A DNA stretch of 64,000 nucleotides from Paraburkholderia aspalathi (GTDB lineage Bacteria; Pseudomonadota; Gammaproteobacteria; Burkholderiales; Burkholderiaceae), in assembly GCF_900116445.1 (NCBI RefSeq), contig NZ_FPBH01000029.1, positions 62,001-126,000 on the forward strand, given 5' to 3'. The position numbers were made by a program, and so were the translations under genes. The notes under the pieces were generated by a model that did not search any database, was not told the DNA's origin, and saw only the letters and a list, made by a program, of their open reading frames with translations. Shown here one piece after another: positions 1-9,109 of the stretch (position 1 is the stretch's first letter; each line of letters opens with the position of its first letter).

Positions 1-193
1 CTTTCGCATGCGGCGCGACCGCGAAACTCGCGTGACCTGCGCCGCAGCCCATATCGAGCACCTTCGCATCCGGCGTCGCGGCGATCGATTCCGCCAGCGT
101 CTGCAGATCGGCGCCGGTGGCATGCGTCTGACTCGTCAAATACGCGGCGGCGGTCGAGCCGAAGGCGTCGGCGACCTGATCGTGATGCTTCAT
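1..193 (-). CDS. SAM-dependent methyltransferase, N-terminal part (runs off left edge)
   Basis: The first 64 residues are visible. They contain the class I methyltransferase motif I, VLDMGCGAGH (residues 45-54), which binds S-adenosylmethionine. The start of the protein (MKHHDQVADAF) resembles UbiE/BioC-like small-molecule methyltransferases, but the substrate cannot be read. A GGAG ribosome site lies a few bases before the ATG. The gene is divergent from an MmyB-type regulator, and a perfect short palindrome lies between them, so the regulator may control it. The rest is outside the window. Confidence 0.8.
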   Translation of the reverse strand, partial: MKHHDQVADAFGSTAAAYLTSQTHATGADLQTLAESIAATPDAKVLDMGCGAGHASFAVAPHAK

Positions 194-292
194 GGGAGGC
201 TCCGGTTATGTACGTGGGGGTTGCGCCGGGCTTGAGCCCGGGTCTCTCTGGACGGCGCTGCGTCGTTCCAGTCGTTACAATAGAGCCCGCCG

Positions 293-304
293 TGTACCAG
301 TACA
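293..304. promoter_or_regulatory. Candidate operator, palindrome TGTAC-CA-GTACA
   Basis: A perfect inverted repeat, TGTACCAGTACA, sits in the 170-base divergent intergenic region between the methyltransferase start (193) and the regulator start (364). Its size and place fit a binding site for the adjacent helix-turn-helix regulator. Binding is inferred. Confidence 0.4.
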
Positions 305-363
305 AGTTAAGCAATTATTCTGGTATCAATAACACCACCCCCGCCAAGCGCCGCCCGATCAGA

Positions 364-1176
364 ATGACCACGCCGTCCTCCGCCGACAATCCGCCGCCGC
401 TCGAAGCCACGCCCGCGCGTGCACTTGGCGATTTCATCCGTGCGCATCGCGAAAGGCTCTCGCCGCAAGCGCTCGGCCTACCGCCTGGCCCGCGCCGCCG
501 CACGCCGGGCTTGCGGCGCGAGGAAGTCGCGCAGCTGTGCGGCGTCAGTCCGACCTGGTACACGTGGATCGAACAGGGCCGCCCCGTCTCCGCTTCCGCC
601 GATGCGCTGGCGCGGATCGCCGTCGCGCTACAACTGTCGCGCGCCGAGCGGGCGTATCTGTTCGAACTGGCCGCGCAGCGCGACCCGGCCGAGCCTGATC
701 CGGCCGCCGCCGACGCGCCCGCCACCCTGCTCGAAACCGTACAACTTGTGAACGCACCGGCGTACGTGCTCGACCGGCAGTGGAATGCGCTCGCCTGGAA
801 CGAACGCGCCGCCGACCTGTTCGTCGGCTGGCTGGACGGCACGCACGACCGCAATCTGCTGCGCTACACCTTCACCGAACCGGCCGCGCGCGAGTTGATC
901 GTCGACTGGGAAACGCGCGCACGGCGCCTCGCCGCCGAATTCCGCGCCGACTCGATCCGCCATCTGAACGACGCCCCCACCCGCGGGCTGATCGACTCGC
1001 TCACCGCCGCCAGCGATGCGTTCGCCCGTTTCTGGGCGTCGCAGGACGTCGGCGGCCGGGAGGGCGGCAGGCGCGAATTCAACCATCCGCGCGACGGCCG
1101 CCTCGTCTACGACCAGATCACCTTCAAGCCCGCGCATCGCGAGGATCTGAAGCTGGTGGTGCTGGTGCGGGAATAG
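364..1176 (+). CDS. MmyB/XRE-family helix-turn-helix regulator
   Basis: This 270-residue protein has an N-terminal helix-turn-helix (ALGDFIRAHRERLSP, then RRTPGLRREEVAQLCGVS and TWYTWIEQGR). A C-terminal MmyB-like ligand-binding domain follows (VLDRQWNALAWNERAADLF, LIVDWETRARRLAAEFR). The architecture is typical of actinobacterial and proteobacterial MmyB-type regulators, which usually control a neighbouring enzyme gene. The frame stays open upstream to 208, but ATG 364 starts just before the conserved HTH region and leaves room for a divergent promoter, so it is preferred. The likely target is the divergent methyltransferase; the ligand is unknown. Confidence 0.85.
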   Translation: MTTPSSADNPPPLEATPARALGDFIRAHRERLSPQALGLPPGPRRRTPGLRREEVAQLCGVSPTWYTWIEQGRPVSASADALARIAVALQLSRAERAYLFELAAQRDPAEPDPAAADAPATLLETVQLVNAPAYVLDRQWNALAWNERAADLFVGWLDGTHDRNLLRYTFTEPAARELIVDWETRARRLAAEFRADSIRHLNDAPTRGLIDSLTAASDAFARFWASQDVGGREGGRREFNHPRDGRLVYDQITFKPAHREDLKLVVLVRE

Positions 1177-1287
1177 CCCAGTGTTAAAATCCCTGTCTTT
1201 CGCCCGTTTCGATGGCGCCTGCACCGTCCGCGAACGCCGTCAGCCTTCTTCACCGCTCGCTCAACTGCCGCTTAACTGCCCAACACC

Positions 1288-2694
1288 ATGACGTCCCAAC
1301 TGCACAAAAAAGGCGAAGCCTGGTCGGCTCGCTTCTCGGAGCCGATGTCGGAGCTCGTCAAACGCTACACGTCGTCGGTTTTCTTCGACAAGCGTCTGGC
1401 GCTCGTCGATATCGAAGGGTCGCTTGCGCACGCCTCGATGCTGGCCGCGCAGAAGATCATCGCCGCCGACGACCTCGCCGCGATCCAACGCGGCATGGCG
1501 CAGATCAAGGGCGAAATCGAGCGAGGCGAGTTCGAGTGGCAACTCGATCTGGAAGACGTCCACCTGAACATCGAAGCGCGCCTGACCGCGCTGATCGGCG
1601 ACGCCGGCAAGCGCCTGCACACGGGCCGCTCGCGTAACGACCAGGTGGCGACGGATATCCGCCTGTGGCTGCGCGGCGAAATCGACCGCATCGGCGGCCT
1701 GCTGACGGAATTGCGCACGGCCCTGCTCGACATGGCGGAGAAGAACGCGTCGACCATCATGCCGGGCTTCACGCACCTGCAAGTCGCGCAGCCGGTCACG
1801 TTCGGCCATCACCTGCTCGCCTACGTCGAAATGTTTTCGCGCGACGCCGAACGCATGGTCGATTGCCGCAAGCGCGTGAATCGCCTGCCGCTCGGCGCAG
1901 CTGCTCTCGCCGGCACCAGCTATCCGATCGACCGTCATGCCGTGGCGAAAACGCTCGGCTTCGACGGCATCTGCGCGAACTCGCTGGACGCGGTGTCCGA
2001 TCGTGACTTCGCGATCGAGTTCACGGCAGCGTCGGCATTGATCATGACGCACGTGTCGCGCTTCTCGGAAGAACTCGTGCTGTGGATGAGCCCGCGCGTC
2101 GGCTTCATCGATCTGGCCGACCGTTTCTGCACCGGTTCGTCGATCATGCCGCAGAAGAAGAACCCGGACGTGCCTGAACTCGCGCGCGGCAAGACGGGCC
2201 GCGTGAACGGCCATCTGATCGCGCTACTCACGTTGATGAAGGGCCAGCCGCTCGCGTACAACAAGGACAATCAGGAAGACAAGGAGCCGCTGTTCGACAC
2301 CGTTGATACGGTCGCGGACACGCTGCGCATCTTCGCTGAAATGGTCGCCGGCATCTCGGTGAAGCCGCAAGCCATGCGCGACGCCGCATTGCAAGGTTTC
2401 TCCACGGCAACCGATCTCGCCGACTACCTCGTCAAGCGCGGCCTGCCGTTCCGCGACGCGCACGAAGCGGTGGCGCTGGCAGTTCGCGTGTGTGCCGATC
2501 GCGGCTGCGATCTGGCCGACCTGACGCTGGAAGAAATGCGTAAGGAACTACCGAACGTCGCGCATCTGATCGGCGAAGACGTGTTCTCGTACCTGACGCT
2601 CGAAGGTTCGGTGGCGAGCCGCAACCATCCGGGCGGTACCGCGCCCGAGCAGGTGCTCGCGGCGGTCAAGGTTGCGCGGGAAGCATTGAAGTAA
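1288..2694 (+). CDS. argH: Argininosuccinate lyase
   Basis: The 468-residue length is normal for ArgH, which splits argininosuccinate into arginine and fumarate in the cytoplasm, the last step of arginine synthesis. The fumarase/aspartase-superfamily signature GSSIMPQKKNPD lies near residue 284, with the catalytic serine loop. HTGRSRNDQVATD and the N-terminal WSARFSEPM are typical of the family. It is monocistronic, with a strong terminator about 90 bases after the stop. The ribosome site before the ATG is weak. Confidence 0.97.
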   Translation: MTSQLHKKGEAWSARFSEPMSELVKRYTSSVFFDKRLALVDIEGSLAHASMLAAQKIIAADDLAAIQRGMAQIKGEIERGEFEWQLDLEDVHLNIEARLTALIGDAGKRLHTGRSRNDQVATDIRLWLRGEIDRIGGLLTELRTALLDMAEKNASTIMPGFTHLQVAQPVTFGHHLLAYVEMFSRDAERMVDCRKRVNRLPLGAAALAGTSYPIDRHAVAKTLGFDGICANSLDAVSDRDFAIEFTAASALIMTHVSRFSEELVLWMSPRVGFIDLADRFCTGSSIMPQKKNPDVPELARGKTGRVNGHLIALLTLMKGQPLAYNKDNQEDKEPLFDTVDTVADTLRIFAEMVAGISVKPQAMRDAALQGFSTATDLADYLVKRGLPFRDAHEAVALAVRVCADRGCDLADLTLEEMRKELPNVAHLIGEDVFSYLTLEGSVASRNHPGGTAPEQVLAAVKVAREALK

Positions 2695-3076
2695 GGTAAG
2701 GCCCGGCGCGCACGTGCGCGTCGAGCCAATGCGTGCATGACGGCTTGCATTGGCATCACAGCAAGCGCGAAGCAGCATGAAAACAAAAGGCGAACTCACC
2801 AACGAGTTCGCCTTTTTATTTTCGCGGCTGGATTGATTGCGCGAAGCGTCGCGCAAAAAAGAAAGCCCGCGCGAAGCGGGCTAAATGAAAGACTTCCACC
2901 GATGCCTCTCGAAAGAGGCCATCGAAGTGTAGGCGTGTTTTGGCCGAAGAGAAATCCGGCCATATTTCAGCCTATTACAAGCGGTCGAATCGTAAAGGAG
3001 CGGGTCAACGACAATTGCATCCTGGCGTTTTTTGACTACCATCAAGTTAGATCCTGTCACAGTGCTTACCTCGACG
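2695..3076. other. Intergenic region after argH with two hairpins
   Basis: No gene is supported here. It holds the argH terminator (2786-2820) and a second hairpin (stem AGCCCGC/GCGGGCT, 2864-2882). That hairpin has a T-rich tract only when read on the minus strand, so it could end a minus-strand transcript or block read-through. A TTGACT hexamer at 3032-3037 could be the -35 box of the next gene. Confidence 0.5.
2786..2820 (+). terminator. Rho-independent terminator of argH
   Basis: The perfect stem AAAGGCGAACTC/GAGTTCGCCTTT with a six-base loop is followed by a T-rich run, 90 bases after the argH stop. Confidence 0.9.
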
Positions 3077-3628
3077 ATGTCCACCTGCACACGTCACCTT
3101 CCCCGCTTGACTGGACGCTTCGCTTCACGCGTGAGCGCATCCTTTTCGCCTGCGCATCGCGCGGCTTCCGCGTTGACAACGGCTTCGCTTTTGGCGCTCG
3201 CAGCGCTCGCGGGCTGCACGTTCACGCCACCTGATCGCCCGCTTGTCATCACGCCGCCGGCGGCCGTCAACAGTGCGACGCTCGACCAGTACCGCAGCGC
3301 GGTCGCGCAACGCATCGTCGAACGCAGCCCTTCCTATGTGTTGCGCGGCACGCCGCAAGCGATGCTGCGCTCGCTGGTGGTGGTGTCGTTCACGGTGGAT
3401 CGCGATGGCCGGGTGCTGCAGTCGTCGGTGTATCGCACCAATGGCGACGACGAAGCCGAAAGCACCGCGCTCGCCTCCTTGCGGCGCGCCTCGCCGCTGC
3501 CGCAACCGCCCGGCAAATTGCTCAACGGCCATGGCCAGCTCGAACTGTTCGAAGACTGGCTGTTCAACGACAACGGCAAATTCCAGCTGCGCGAATTCGC
3601 CTCGCCGCAAGCGCAGACCATCGACTGA
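3077..3628 (+). CDS. TonB C-terminal-like lipoprotein
   Basis: The 183-residue protein has a lipobox (LAALAGC, Cys at about residue 47 from this start), so it should be a lipid-anchored envelope protein. The later part (RSLVVVSFTVDRDGRVLQSSVYRTNGDDEAE, then ALASLRRASPLPQPP) matches the TonB C-terminal fold, which in TonB contacts TonB-dependent receptors. There is no N-terminal TonB membrane helix or proline spacer, so it is TonB-like rather than an energy transducer. The leader before the lipobox is long. A GTG at 3131 would give a more normal signal peptide, and a TTG at 3032 is rejected because it falls in a -35-like box. Confidence 0.75.
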   Translation: MSTCTRHLPRLTGRFASRVSASFSPAHRAASALTTASLLALAALAGCTFTPPDRPLVITPPAAVNSATLDQYRSAVAQRIVERSPSYVLRGTPQAMLRSLVVVSFTVDRDGRVLQSSVYRTNGDDEAESTALASLRRASPLPQPPGKLLNGHGQLELFEDWLFNDNGKFQLREFASPQAQTID

Positions 3629-3874
3629 ACGCAACGCCTCCCCCCCTCACCTGCCTGTTCCCCCGGCATGGCCGCTTTCGCGCGCGAGCGTTGACGGCTG
3701 ACGGCTGGCGTCCGCCGTTGTAAGCTGTCGCTTCATCGTCCGTGCCGAAGAAGGCTTCAACCGCCAGCAAGACGCGCGATGCGCACGAACTTAAACAAAG
3801 ATGCCGCCTGACCACGCGCCGCCCGCCCATCGAAGTACGGCGCCCGACGGCATCACGACATAAGGAGACCCTGC

Positions 3875-5182
3875 ATGTCCACTTCGCCGATTTCCGCGGC
3901 CCAGCCCAATGCGGCCGGGCAGACCAGCAGCGCGCGGATCATCTTCGCGAGCTTTATCGGCACCGCGATCGAGTTCTACGATTTCTATGTCTATGCGACC
4001 GCTGCGGCGCTCGTCATCGGACCGGTGTTTTTCCCGCATGGCTCGGCGACCGCCCAGGCGTTGTCGGCTTTCGTTACCTTCGGTATCGCCTTCGTCGCGC
4101 GGCCGATCGGCTCGTTCCTGTTCGGCCACTTCGGCGACCGGATCGGCCGTAAATCGACGCTGGTGGCTTCGCTGCTGGTGATGGGTGTGTCGACCACGCT
4201 GATCGGTTTCGTGCCCGGCTACGACTCGATCGGCAGCCTCGCGCCGATCCTGCTGTGCGTGCTGCGCTTCGGCCAGGGTATCGGCCTTGGCGGCGAATGG
4301 GGCGGCGCGGCGCTGCTCGCCACCGAGAACGCGCCGGCCGGCAAACGCGGCTGGTTCGGGATGTTCCCGCAACTGGGACCGTCGATCGGTTTTCTGGCAT
4401 CCAACGGTCTGTTCTTCGCGTTGGCCTTGTCTTTGAGCGACGAGCAATTCCGCAGCTGGGGCTGGCGCGTGCCGTTCCTCGTCAGCGCGGTGCTGGTCGC
4501 GCTCGGCTTGTATGTGCGCTTGAAGATCGCCGAAACGCCGGCCTTCCAGGCGGCCATCGAACGCAAGGAACGCGTGAAGGTGCCAATCGCCACGCTGTTT
4601 TCGCAGCACGGGCTGCCGACCCTGCTCGGCGCGCTGGCAATGGTGGTCTGCTACACGCTGTTCTACAACGCCACGACGTTTTCGCTGTCGTACGGCGTGT
4701 CGGTCCTGCATATTCCGCGGCCGACGTTCCTCGGCATGCTGTGCATCGCGGTCGTGTTCATGGCACTCGCCACGCCGCTGTCGGCCTGGGCGAGCGATCG
4801 TTATGGCCGCAAGCCCGTGCTGATCGTCGGCATCATCGCTGCGATCCTGTCGGGCTTCACGATGGCGCCGTTGCTCGGCAGTGGTCAGACGCCGCTGGTG
4901 CTGCTGTTCCTCGTGATCGAACTGTTCCTGATGGGCGTGACCTTCGCACCGATGGGCGCGCTGCTGCCGGAGCTGTTTCCGACCAACGTGCGTTATACCG
5001 GCGCAGGCGTGTCGTATAACCTCGGCGGGATTCTCGGTGCGTCAGTCGCACCGTATATCGCGCAGGTGCTGGCCGCGCACGGCGGGCTGCCATGGGTAGG
5101 TGCTTACGTTTCGATTGCGGCGGCCGTCAGCATGATCGGCGTGCTGTGCATGCGCGAAACCCGCGATTCGCAGCTGATGTAA
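3875..5182 (+). CDS. MFS transporter, metabolite:H+ symporter (MHS) family
   Basis: This 435-residue inner-membrane protein has about 12 hydrophobic segments. The N-terminus (IIFASFIGTAIEFYDFYVYA) and the loop FGHFGDRIGRKSTL are characteristic of the MHS group, which includes ProP, KgtP, ShiA and the citrate/dicarboxylate symporters. GIGLGGEWGGAALLATENAP and WGWRVPFL also fit. It should take up an organic acid or osmolyte with protons; the substrate is not readable. An AAGGAGA ribosome site lies seven bases before the ATG. The gene stands alone and ends in a terminator. Confidence 0.92.
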   Translation: MSTSPISAAQPNAAGQTSSARIIFASFIGTAIEFYDFYVYATAAALVIGPVFFPHGSATAQALSAFVTFGIAFVARPIGSFLFGHFGDRIGRKSTLVASLLVMGVSTTLIGFVPGYDSIGSLAPILLCVLRFGQGIGLGGEWGGAALLATENAPAGKRGWFGMFPQLGPSIGFLASNGLFFALALSLSDEQFRSWGWRVPFLVSAVLVALGLYVRLKIAETPAFQAAIERKERVKVPIATLFSQHGLPTLLGALAMVVCYTLFYNATTFSLSYGVSVLHIPRPTFLGMLCIAVVFMALATPLSAWASDRYGRKPVLIVGIIAAILSGFTMAPLLGSGQTPLVLLFLVIELFLMGVTFAPMGALLPELFPTNVRYTGAGVSYNLGGILGASVAPYIAQVLAAHGGLPWVGAYVSIAAAVSMIGVLCMRETRDSQLM

Positions 5183-5189
5183 TCAGGGT

Positions 5190-5229
5190 AAAGACGCGCT
5201 GGTAAATCCCCTGCCTTGCGCGTCTTTTT
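5190..5229 (+). terminator. Rho-independent terminator of the MHS transporter
   Basis: The stem AAAGACGCGC/GCGCGTCTTT has an 18-base loop and is followed by TTTT, starting eight bases after the stop codon. Confidence 0.8.
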
Positions 5230-5280
5230 GACTTGCCTATACTCGATTCCAATAACCCTAAGGCAAGCAGGGAGGCTCTG

Positions 5281-5460
5281 ATGAGTATTCATCTTCACAA
5301 CGCGGACATCGTGATGATCATCGCGCTGGCATTGCTATGTTCGCTGCTGCTGGCTTTGCGCTTTCGTCCCGCGACGTGGAAAGGCATTGTCGTGGAAGCA
5401 TTGGCCGCCAACGCGGCTGCCATCACTGCGGTAATCGCTTTCGAAATGCTGCTCGCCTGA
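5281..5460 (+). CDS. Small hydrophobic membrane protein (59 aa)
   Basis: A strong AGGGAGG ribosome site 6-12 bases upstream supports ATG 5281. The 59-residue product has two hydrophobic stretches (IVMIIALALLCSLLLAL and ANAAAITAVIAFEMLLA) on either side of a short basic loop (RFRPATWKG), suggesting a two-helix inner-membrane protein. I do not recognise the family, and nothing nearby hints at a function. Confidence 0.65.
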   Translation: MSIHLHNADIVMIIALALLCSLLLALRFRPATWKGIVVEALAANAAAITAVIAFEMLLA

Positions 5461-5615
5461 GCGGGCGAACGCCGCGATACCCGGTTGGGCGCGGCTGACG
5501 AAAGCGGTCTGATCTGATCCAAAGAAGCGGTTGAGCGGCTGCCCATGCCTATGCAGGCAAGCGGCAGCCGTCAGCGCCTCGCGCCGCGCTCAAGCCGAAC
5601 GCGCGCCGCTGGCCA

Positions 5616-5753
5616 TTACCGGTAGTAGTACCCGCCGTGATGGTAATAACCGCCGCCACCGTAGTAATAGCCAGGCGCCGGTGCAACGATGCAGCCGCCG
5701 AGCGCCGTTGCGAGTAGCGTGCCGGCGATCAGGGTCAGGATTAAGCGTTTCAT
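5616..5753 (-). CDS. Small Gly/Tyr/His-rich lipoprotein (45 aa)
   Basis: ATG 5753 is preceded by a GGAG ribosome site. The signal peptide (MKRLILTLIAGTLLATALGGC) ends in a lipobox. The mature part is a glycine/tyrosine/histidine tail (PGYYYGGGGYYHHGGYYYR) that should be disordered. Proteins of this type are common in Burkholderia envelopes and have no known role. The nearby 36-residue lipoprotein at 9103-9213 is built in the same way. Confidence 0.7.
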   Translation of the reverse strand: MKRLILTLIAGTLLATALGGCIVAPAPGYYYGGGGYYHHGGYYYR

Positions 5754-6473
5754 ATTGTTCTCCTTCGAGTCAGATTCATTCGAGCCGAAACCCCGAATGA
5801 CTCGATTGAACACGACCCTGCTTCGCGCGAACGTTGCGATTTGTAAGGGAAAATCACTGAGGTGTTACACCTTCGGACCCCGAAACCCACGGCACCCGAA
5901 GCGCGACGACGACAGACACACATCAGACAAAAACACCGCCTATACTGCTTTGAACATGTACAAACCGCGCAAGTCCTGCCCGTGGCGGGTGCGCGAGTCG
6001 GGGCGCCGATCATAGGCATTGGGTACGCGTTTCCATGCGCCATGGCTGAGCCAATAGTCACGCAAAAGCGCGCACGTGTAGCCAATTAGGCACTCAACGA
6101 AAAGCGACAGATTTAACAGGTATGTAATGCGCGGCGCTTATTCAAACGCTGCGAGCGGCCGCGAGTAGCCACCGGCGAGACGCCAATGAGCGGCGCACAA
6201 ATCTGCCGGCGCACGCACGGCATGTCTTGAAGAATGCGCCATTGAACTCGACCGCCGGCCGGCGGTCTCTGTAGAACTGAGGCGGCTACTCGACGTCGCC
6301 GCTCAGCGCTTGAGTCAGTTTGTTCATTGCAGTGATTCCTCTCCGCCCGTAGTTCCCCGACGCGGGCGTTTTTCGGAGGCGTTCCGTGGCAGCGCTCGTT
6401 TGATTGGGCGACTGCGCGTCGCGCCTCTTTTCTTTTAGCCAAACGATTGCGCGAAAGCGCTGCAAAGCTGCGC
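5754..6473. other. 720-base intergenic stretch with an 18-bp palindrome and a possible 13-codon peptide
   Basis: No ordinary gene is supported. On the minus strand, ATG 6327 after a GAGAGG site opens a 13-codon frame (MNKLTQALSGDVE) that ends at 6286. It is followed by a perfect 18-bp palindrome at 6250-6267 (GACCGCCGG/CCGGCGGTC). Both lie downstream of the heptosyltransferase gene and could be its 3' end, a hairpin-bearing small RNA or chance. The remainder shows nothing recognisable. Confidence 0.3.
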
Positions 6474-7490
6474 TCAGGCTGCGGCCGATCCGTGCTGCAT
6501 GGCTGCGACGCGTGGCTCGCTGTGTACGTCGCCATGCACGTAATCGATTGCCTCCAGTGCCTCGGCGATCGACGGCACTGAGTGGCCGTCGCCGATCGAA
6601 ATCGAGCGGAACGGCGCCTGGATGCCGAAATGCGATGGCGAAGTCGCCACAAAAATCATGACCGTGCGCTTCTGCAATCCATGCGCCACGTGAACGAAAC
6701 CCGTATCGGTACCGACCACCAGCGCGCACGCGTCGATCATCTGCGCGATTTCGGTCACGTTCAGCTTCGGCAGGACGGTCGAGCCCGGCACCTGCGACGC
6801 AATCTGCTCCGCCTCCGTGCGTTCGCGTTCCGAGCCCCACGGCAGCACCACGTGAAAACCGCGCTGCGCCAACTCGCGGCCGACTGCGACCCAATGGGGC
6901 ACCGGCCACTTCTTGTCGTCTTTGGAGGTGGCGTGAAACAGCGCCGCGACCGGCCTGTTGTCAGCCGCGAACAGTGGGGTGGCCGGCTCGGGCAGACGCA
7001 GATTGTAGACAGGCGGGCCTTCGACCTCATAGCCCAGCGCCTCGCTCGCACTGATGCGCATGCCATGCCATGCATCGCACTGCGGACGCGGGCCGAAACG
7101 CCCCGTATAGGCAAATGCGGCGCCCCGTTCGCCCAGATCCTTGGACTGGTAGCCAATACGCTTCGACGAACGCGCCAGAAACGCGATGATCGCGCTCTTG
7201 TACACGCCGTGAATGTCGATGATGAAGTCGTAGCGGTAGGCGCGCAATTCGGCGATCGACGCCCAGATTGCCTTGAAATCGCCCCAGCTGCGCGCCTTCT
7301 TGAAGCGTCGCAACGGTGCGCAAAGCACGCGGTCCACACTCTGGCTCCAATGCACCACTTCGGCGAATGCTTCGTCGGCCGCCCAGTCGACTTCTACGCC
7401 GGGATACGCGCGTTTGATATCGGCGACGACTGGCAACGCCTCCACAATATCGCCGAGCGAAGTGACCTTGACGATAAGGACTCGCTTCAT
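6474..7490 (-). CDS. waaC: Lipopolysaccharide heptosyltransferase I
   Basis: The 338-residue GT9-family enzyme begins MKRVLIVKVTSLGDIVEALPV, the classic heptosyltransferase I N-terminus. The DFIIDIHGVYKSAI and RIGYQSKDLGERG segments follow. The nucleotide-sugar domain contains LFHATSKDDKKWP and VVGTDTGFVHVAHGLQ. It adds the first heptose to Kdo2-lipid A at the cytoplasmic face of the inner membrane, starting the LPS inner core. The gene stands alone here, divergent from the CLC channel. The ribosome site is weak (AGGT). Confidence 0.92.
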   Translation of the reverse strand: MKRVLIVKVTSLGDIVEALPVVADIKRAYPGVEVDWAADEAFAEVVHWSQSVDRVLCAPLRRFKKARSWGDFKAIWASIAELRAYRYDFIIDIHGVYKSAIIAFLARSSKRIGYQSKDLGERGAAFAYTGRFGPRPQCDAWHGMRISASEALGYEVEGPPVYNLRLPEPATPLFAADNRPVAALFHATSKDDKKWPVPHWVAVGRELAQRGFHVVLPWGSERERTEAEQIASQVPGSTVLPKLNVTEIAQMIDACALVVGTDTGFVHVAHGLQKRTVMIFVATSPSHFGIQAPFRSISIGDGHSVPSIAEALEAIDYVHGDVHSEPRVAAMQHGSAAA

Positions 7491-7702
7491 TGAGGACCTA
7501 TTAATTGTTCGAACATCAAAACATTTTAGCTGACGATTGGAATAACCATCGCCGAACGCTCCAGTGCGCCGTCCCGGCATTAATACAGGGCGTTACACTG
7601 CGCACCTTACGAACAGCCCTTTTACTATATTTCAAAAAACTTTCATACGGTTGAAGCGATAGGGCGCGCTTTATAATTCACCCTTTGCGCCAGCACATCC
7701 TC

Positions 7703-9109
7703 ATGTCCCGGGCATTTCCTCCCCTCTCTTCCGGCATCGTGCGTCGCGCGAGACGCCTGTGGCGTCAATACGGCATCTTCTGGCTCGGCGCGATCGCGGT
7801 CGGCCTGGTGGCGGTGCTGTACGCCAGGCTGATCGATTGGGGCTACGGCGAATTCCGCACCATGCAGCAGCACCACGTGTGGGCGCCGCTGATCGTCACG
7901 CCCGCGGTCGCGGCGCTCGCGGTCTGGCTCACGCGCACGTTCTTCCGCGGCGCCGAAGGCAGCGGCATTCCACAAGTCATCGCCACCCTGCATGCCAAGC
8001 CCGGCGAATACGGCGCACGGCTGTTGTCGTTCCGGATCCTGGTCGGCAAGATCGCTGTGTCGTTTCTGGCGATTCTCGGCGGCTTTACGATCGGGCGCGA
8101 AGGGCCGACCGTACAGGTCGGCGCGGCGCTGATGTTCAATCTGCGGCGGCTGTATCCACGCTCGAACGCGCAGATCGAACGGCAACTGGTGCTGGCGGGC
8201 GCGGCAGCGGGTTTGTCCGCGGCGTTCAATACGCCGCTGGCGGGGATCGTGTTCGCGATCGAGGAACTCACGCGCAGCTTCGAGGCCCGCGCGAGCGGCG
8301 TGCTGATCACGGCAATCATCATCGCCGGGGTGATCGCGCTGGGGCTGAACGGCAACTACACCTATTTCGGCACCATCCAGATCGGAGCGCACTTCCCCGA
8401 TCTGCTGGCGGTGGCCGTCGTGCTCACGGCAATCGTCACCGGTATTGCGGGCGGCGTGTTCGGCTGGCTGCTGCTCAACACCGCGCGCTGGATTCCGGCG
8501 CCGCTGCGTCAGTTGCACGGCGAGCGGCCGGTCGCGTTCGCCGCGCTGTGCGGTTTCGTGATCGCGGTCGTCGGCCTCATCTCCGGCGGCACGACCTTCG
8601 GCAGCGGCTATGCGGAAGCGCGTGGCCTGCTCGACGGGCACGAGCACCTGTCCCTCTTCTATCCGTTTCTGAAGATGATCTCGATGGTCGGCTCGTACCT
8701 GCCGGGCATTCCAGGCGGCATCTTCGCACCGTCGCTGTCGATCGGCGCGGGCTTCGGCAATCTGCTGCACATGGTGTTCGGCTCGATGCAATTGCCGATG
8801 CTGATCGCCCTCGCGATGGTCGGCTATCTGGCCGCCGTCACGCAATCACCGATTACGTCGTTCGTGATCGTGATGGAGATGATCGATGGTCATGCGCTGG
8901 TGATTTCGCTGATGGCCACCGCGTTGATCGCAAGCCGCGTGGCGCGTCTCTTCGCTCCACCGCTGTATGAATCGCTGGCCCAGCGCTATATGGCGCCGCT
9001 ACCGCAGCCGGCACCCGCGCCGGTGCCCGAAGTCGACGTGCCCGAACCAGCGGCCGTCGATGAGATCACGGGTGATGCGCCTGCTGAAGACGGCGCCCCG
9101 CGTCAGTAA
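7703..9109 (+). CDS. CLC-family chloride channel or H+/Cl- antiporter
   Basis: The 468-residue multi-span protein carries all three anion-site signatures: GSGIP (residues 86-90), GREGP (131-135) with the gating glutamate at 133, and GIPGGIFAPSLSIGAG in the C-terminal half. The gating glutamate fits either a channel or a proton-coupled exchanger. The C-terminus is a short Pro/Ala-rich tail without CBS domains. ATG 7703 is preferred over a TTG at 7685. The last seven bases overlap the stop of a small minus-strand lipoprotein gene. Confidence 0.93.
   Translation: MSRAFPPLSSGIVRRARRLWRQYGIFWLGAIAVGLVAVLYARLIDWGYGEFRTMQQHHVWAPLIVTPAVAALAVWLTRTFFRGAEGSGIPQVIATLHAKPGEYGARLLSFRILVGKIAVSFLAILGGFTIGREGPTVQVGAALMFNLRRLYPRSNAQIERQLVLAGAAAGLSAAFNTPLAGIVFAIEELTRSFEARASGVLITAIIIAGVIALGLNGNYTYFGTIQIGAHFPDLLAVAVVLTAIVTGIAGGVFGWLLLNTARWIPAPLRQLHGERPVAFAALCGFVIAVVGLISGGTTFGSGYAEARGLLDGHEHLSLFYPFLKMISMVGSYLPGIPGGIFAPSLSIGAGFGNLLHMVFGSMQLPMLIALAMVGYLAAVTQSPITSFVIVMEMIDGHALVISLMATALIASRVARLFAPPLYESLAQRYMAPLPQPAPAPVPEVDVPEPAAVDEITGDAPAEDGAPRQ

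Noticed and set aside
208..363. A 52-codon N-terminal extension of the MmyB-type regulator
   Set aside because: It crosses the candidate operator and the divergent promoter and lies outside the conserved HTH region.
5862..6089. A 75-codon plus-strand open frame
   Set aside because: It has no ribosome site, no hydrophobic or domain pattern, and an Arg/Thr/Pro-rich composition typical of chance frames.
7643..8845. A 400-codon minus-strand open frame over the CLC gene
   Set aside because: It is Arg/Asp/Gln-rich with no motifs, while the plus-strand CLC gene has all family signatures.
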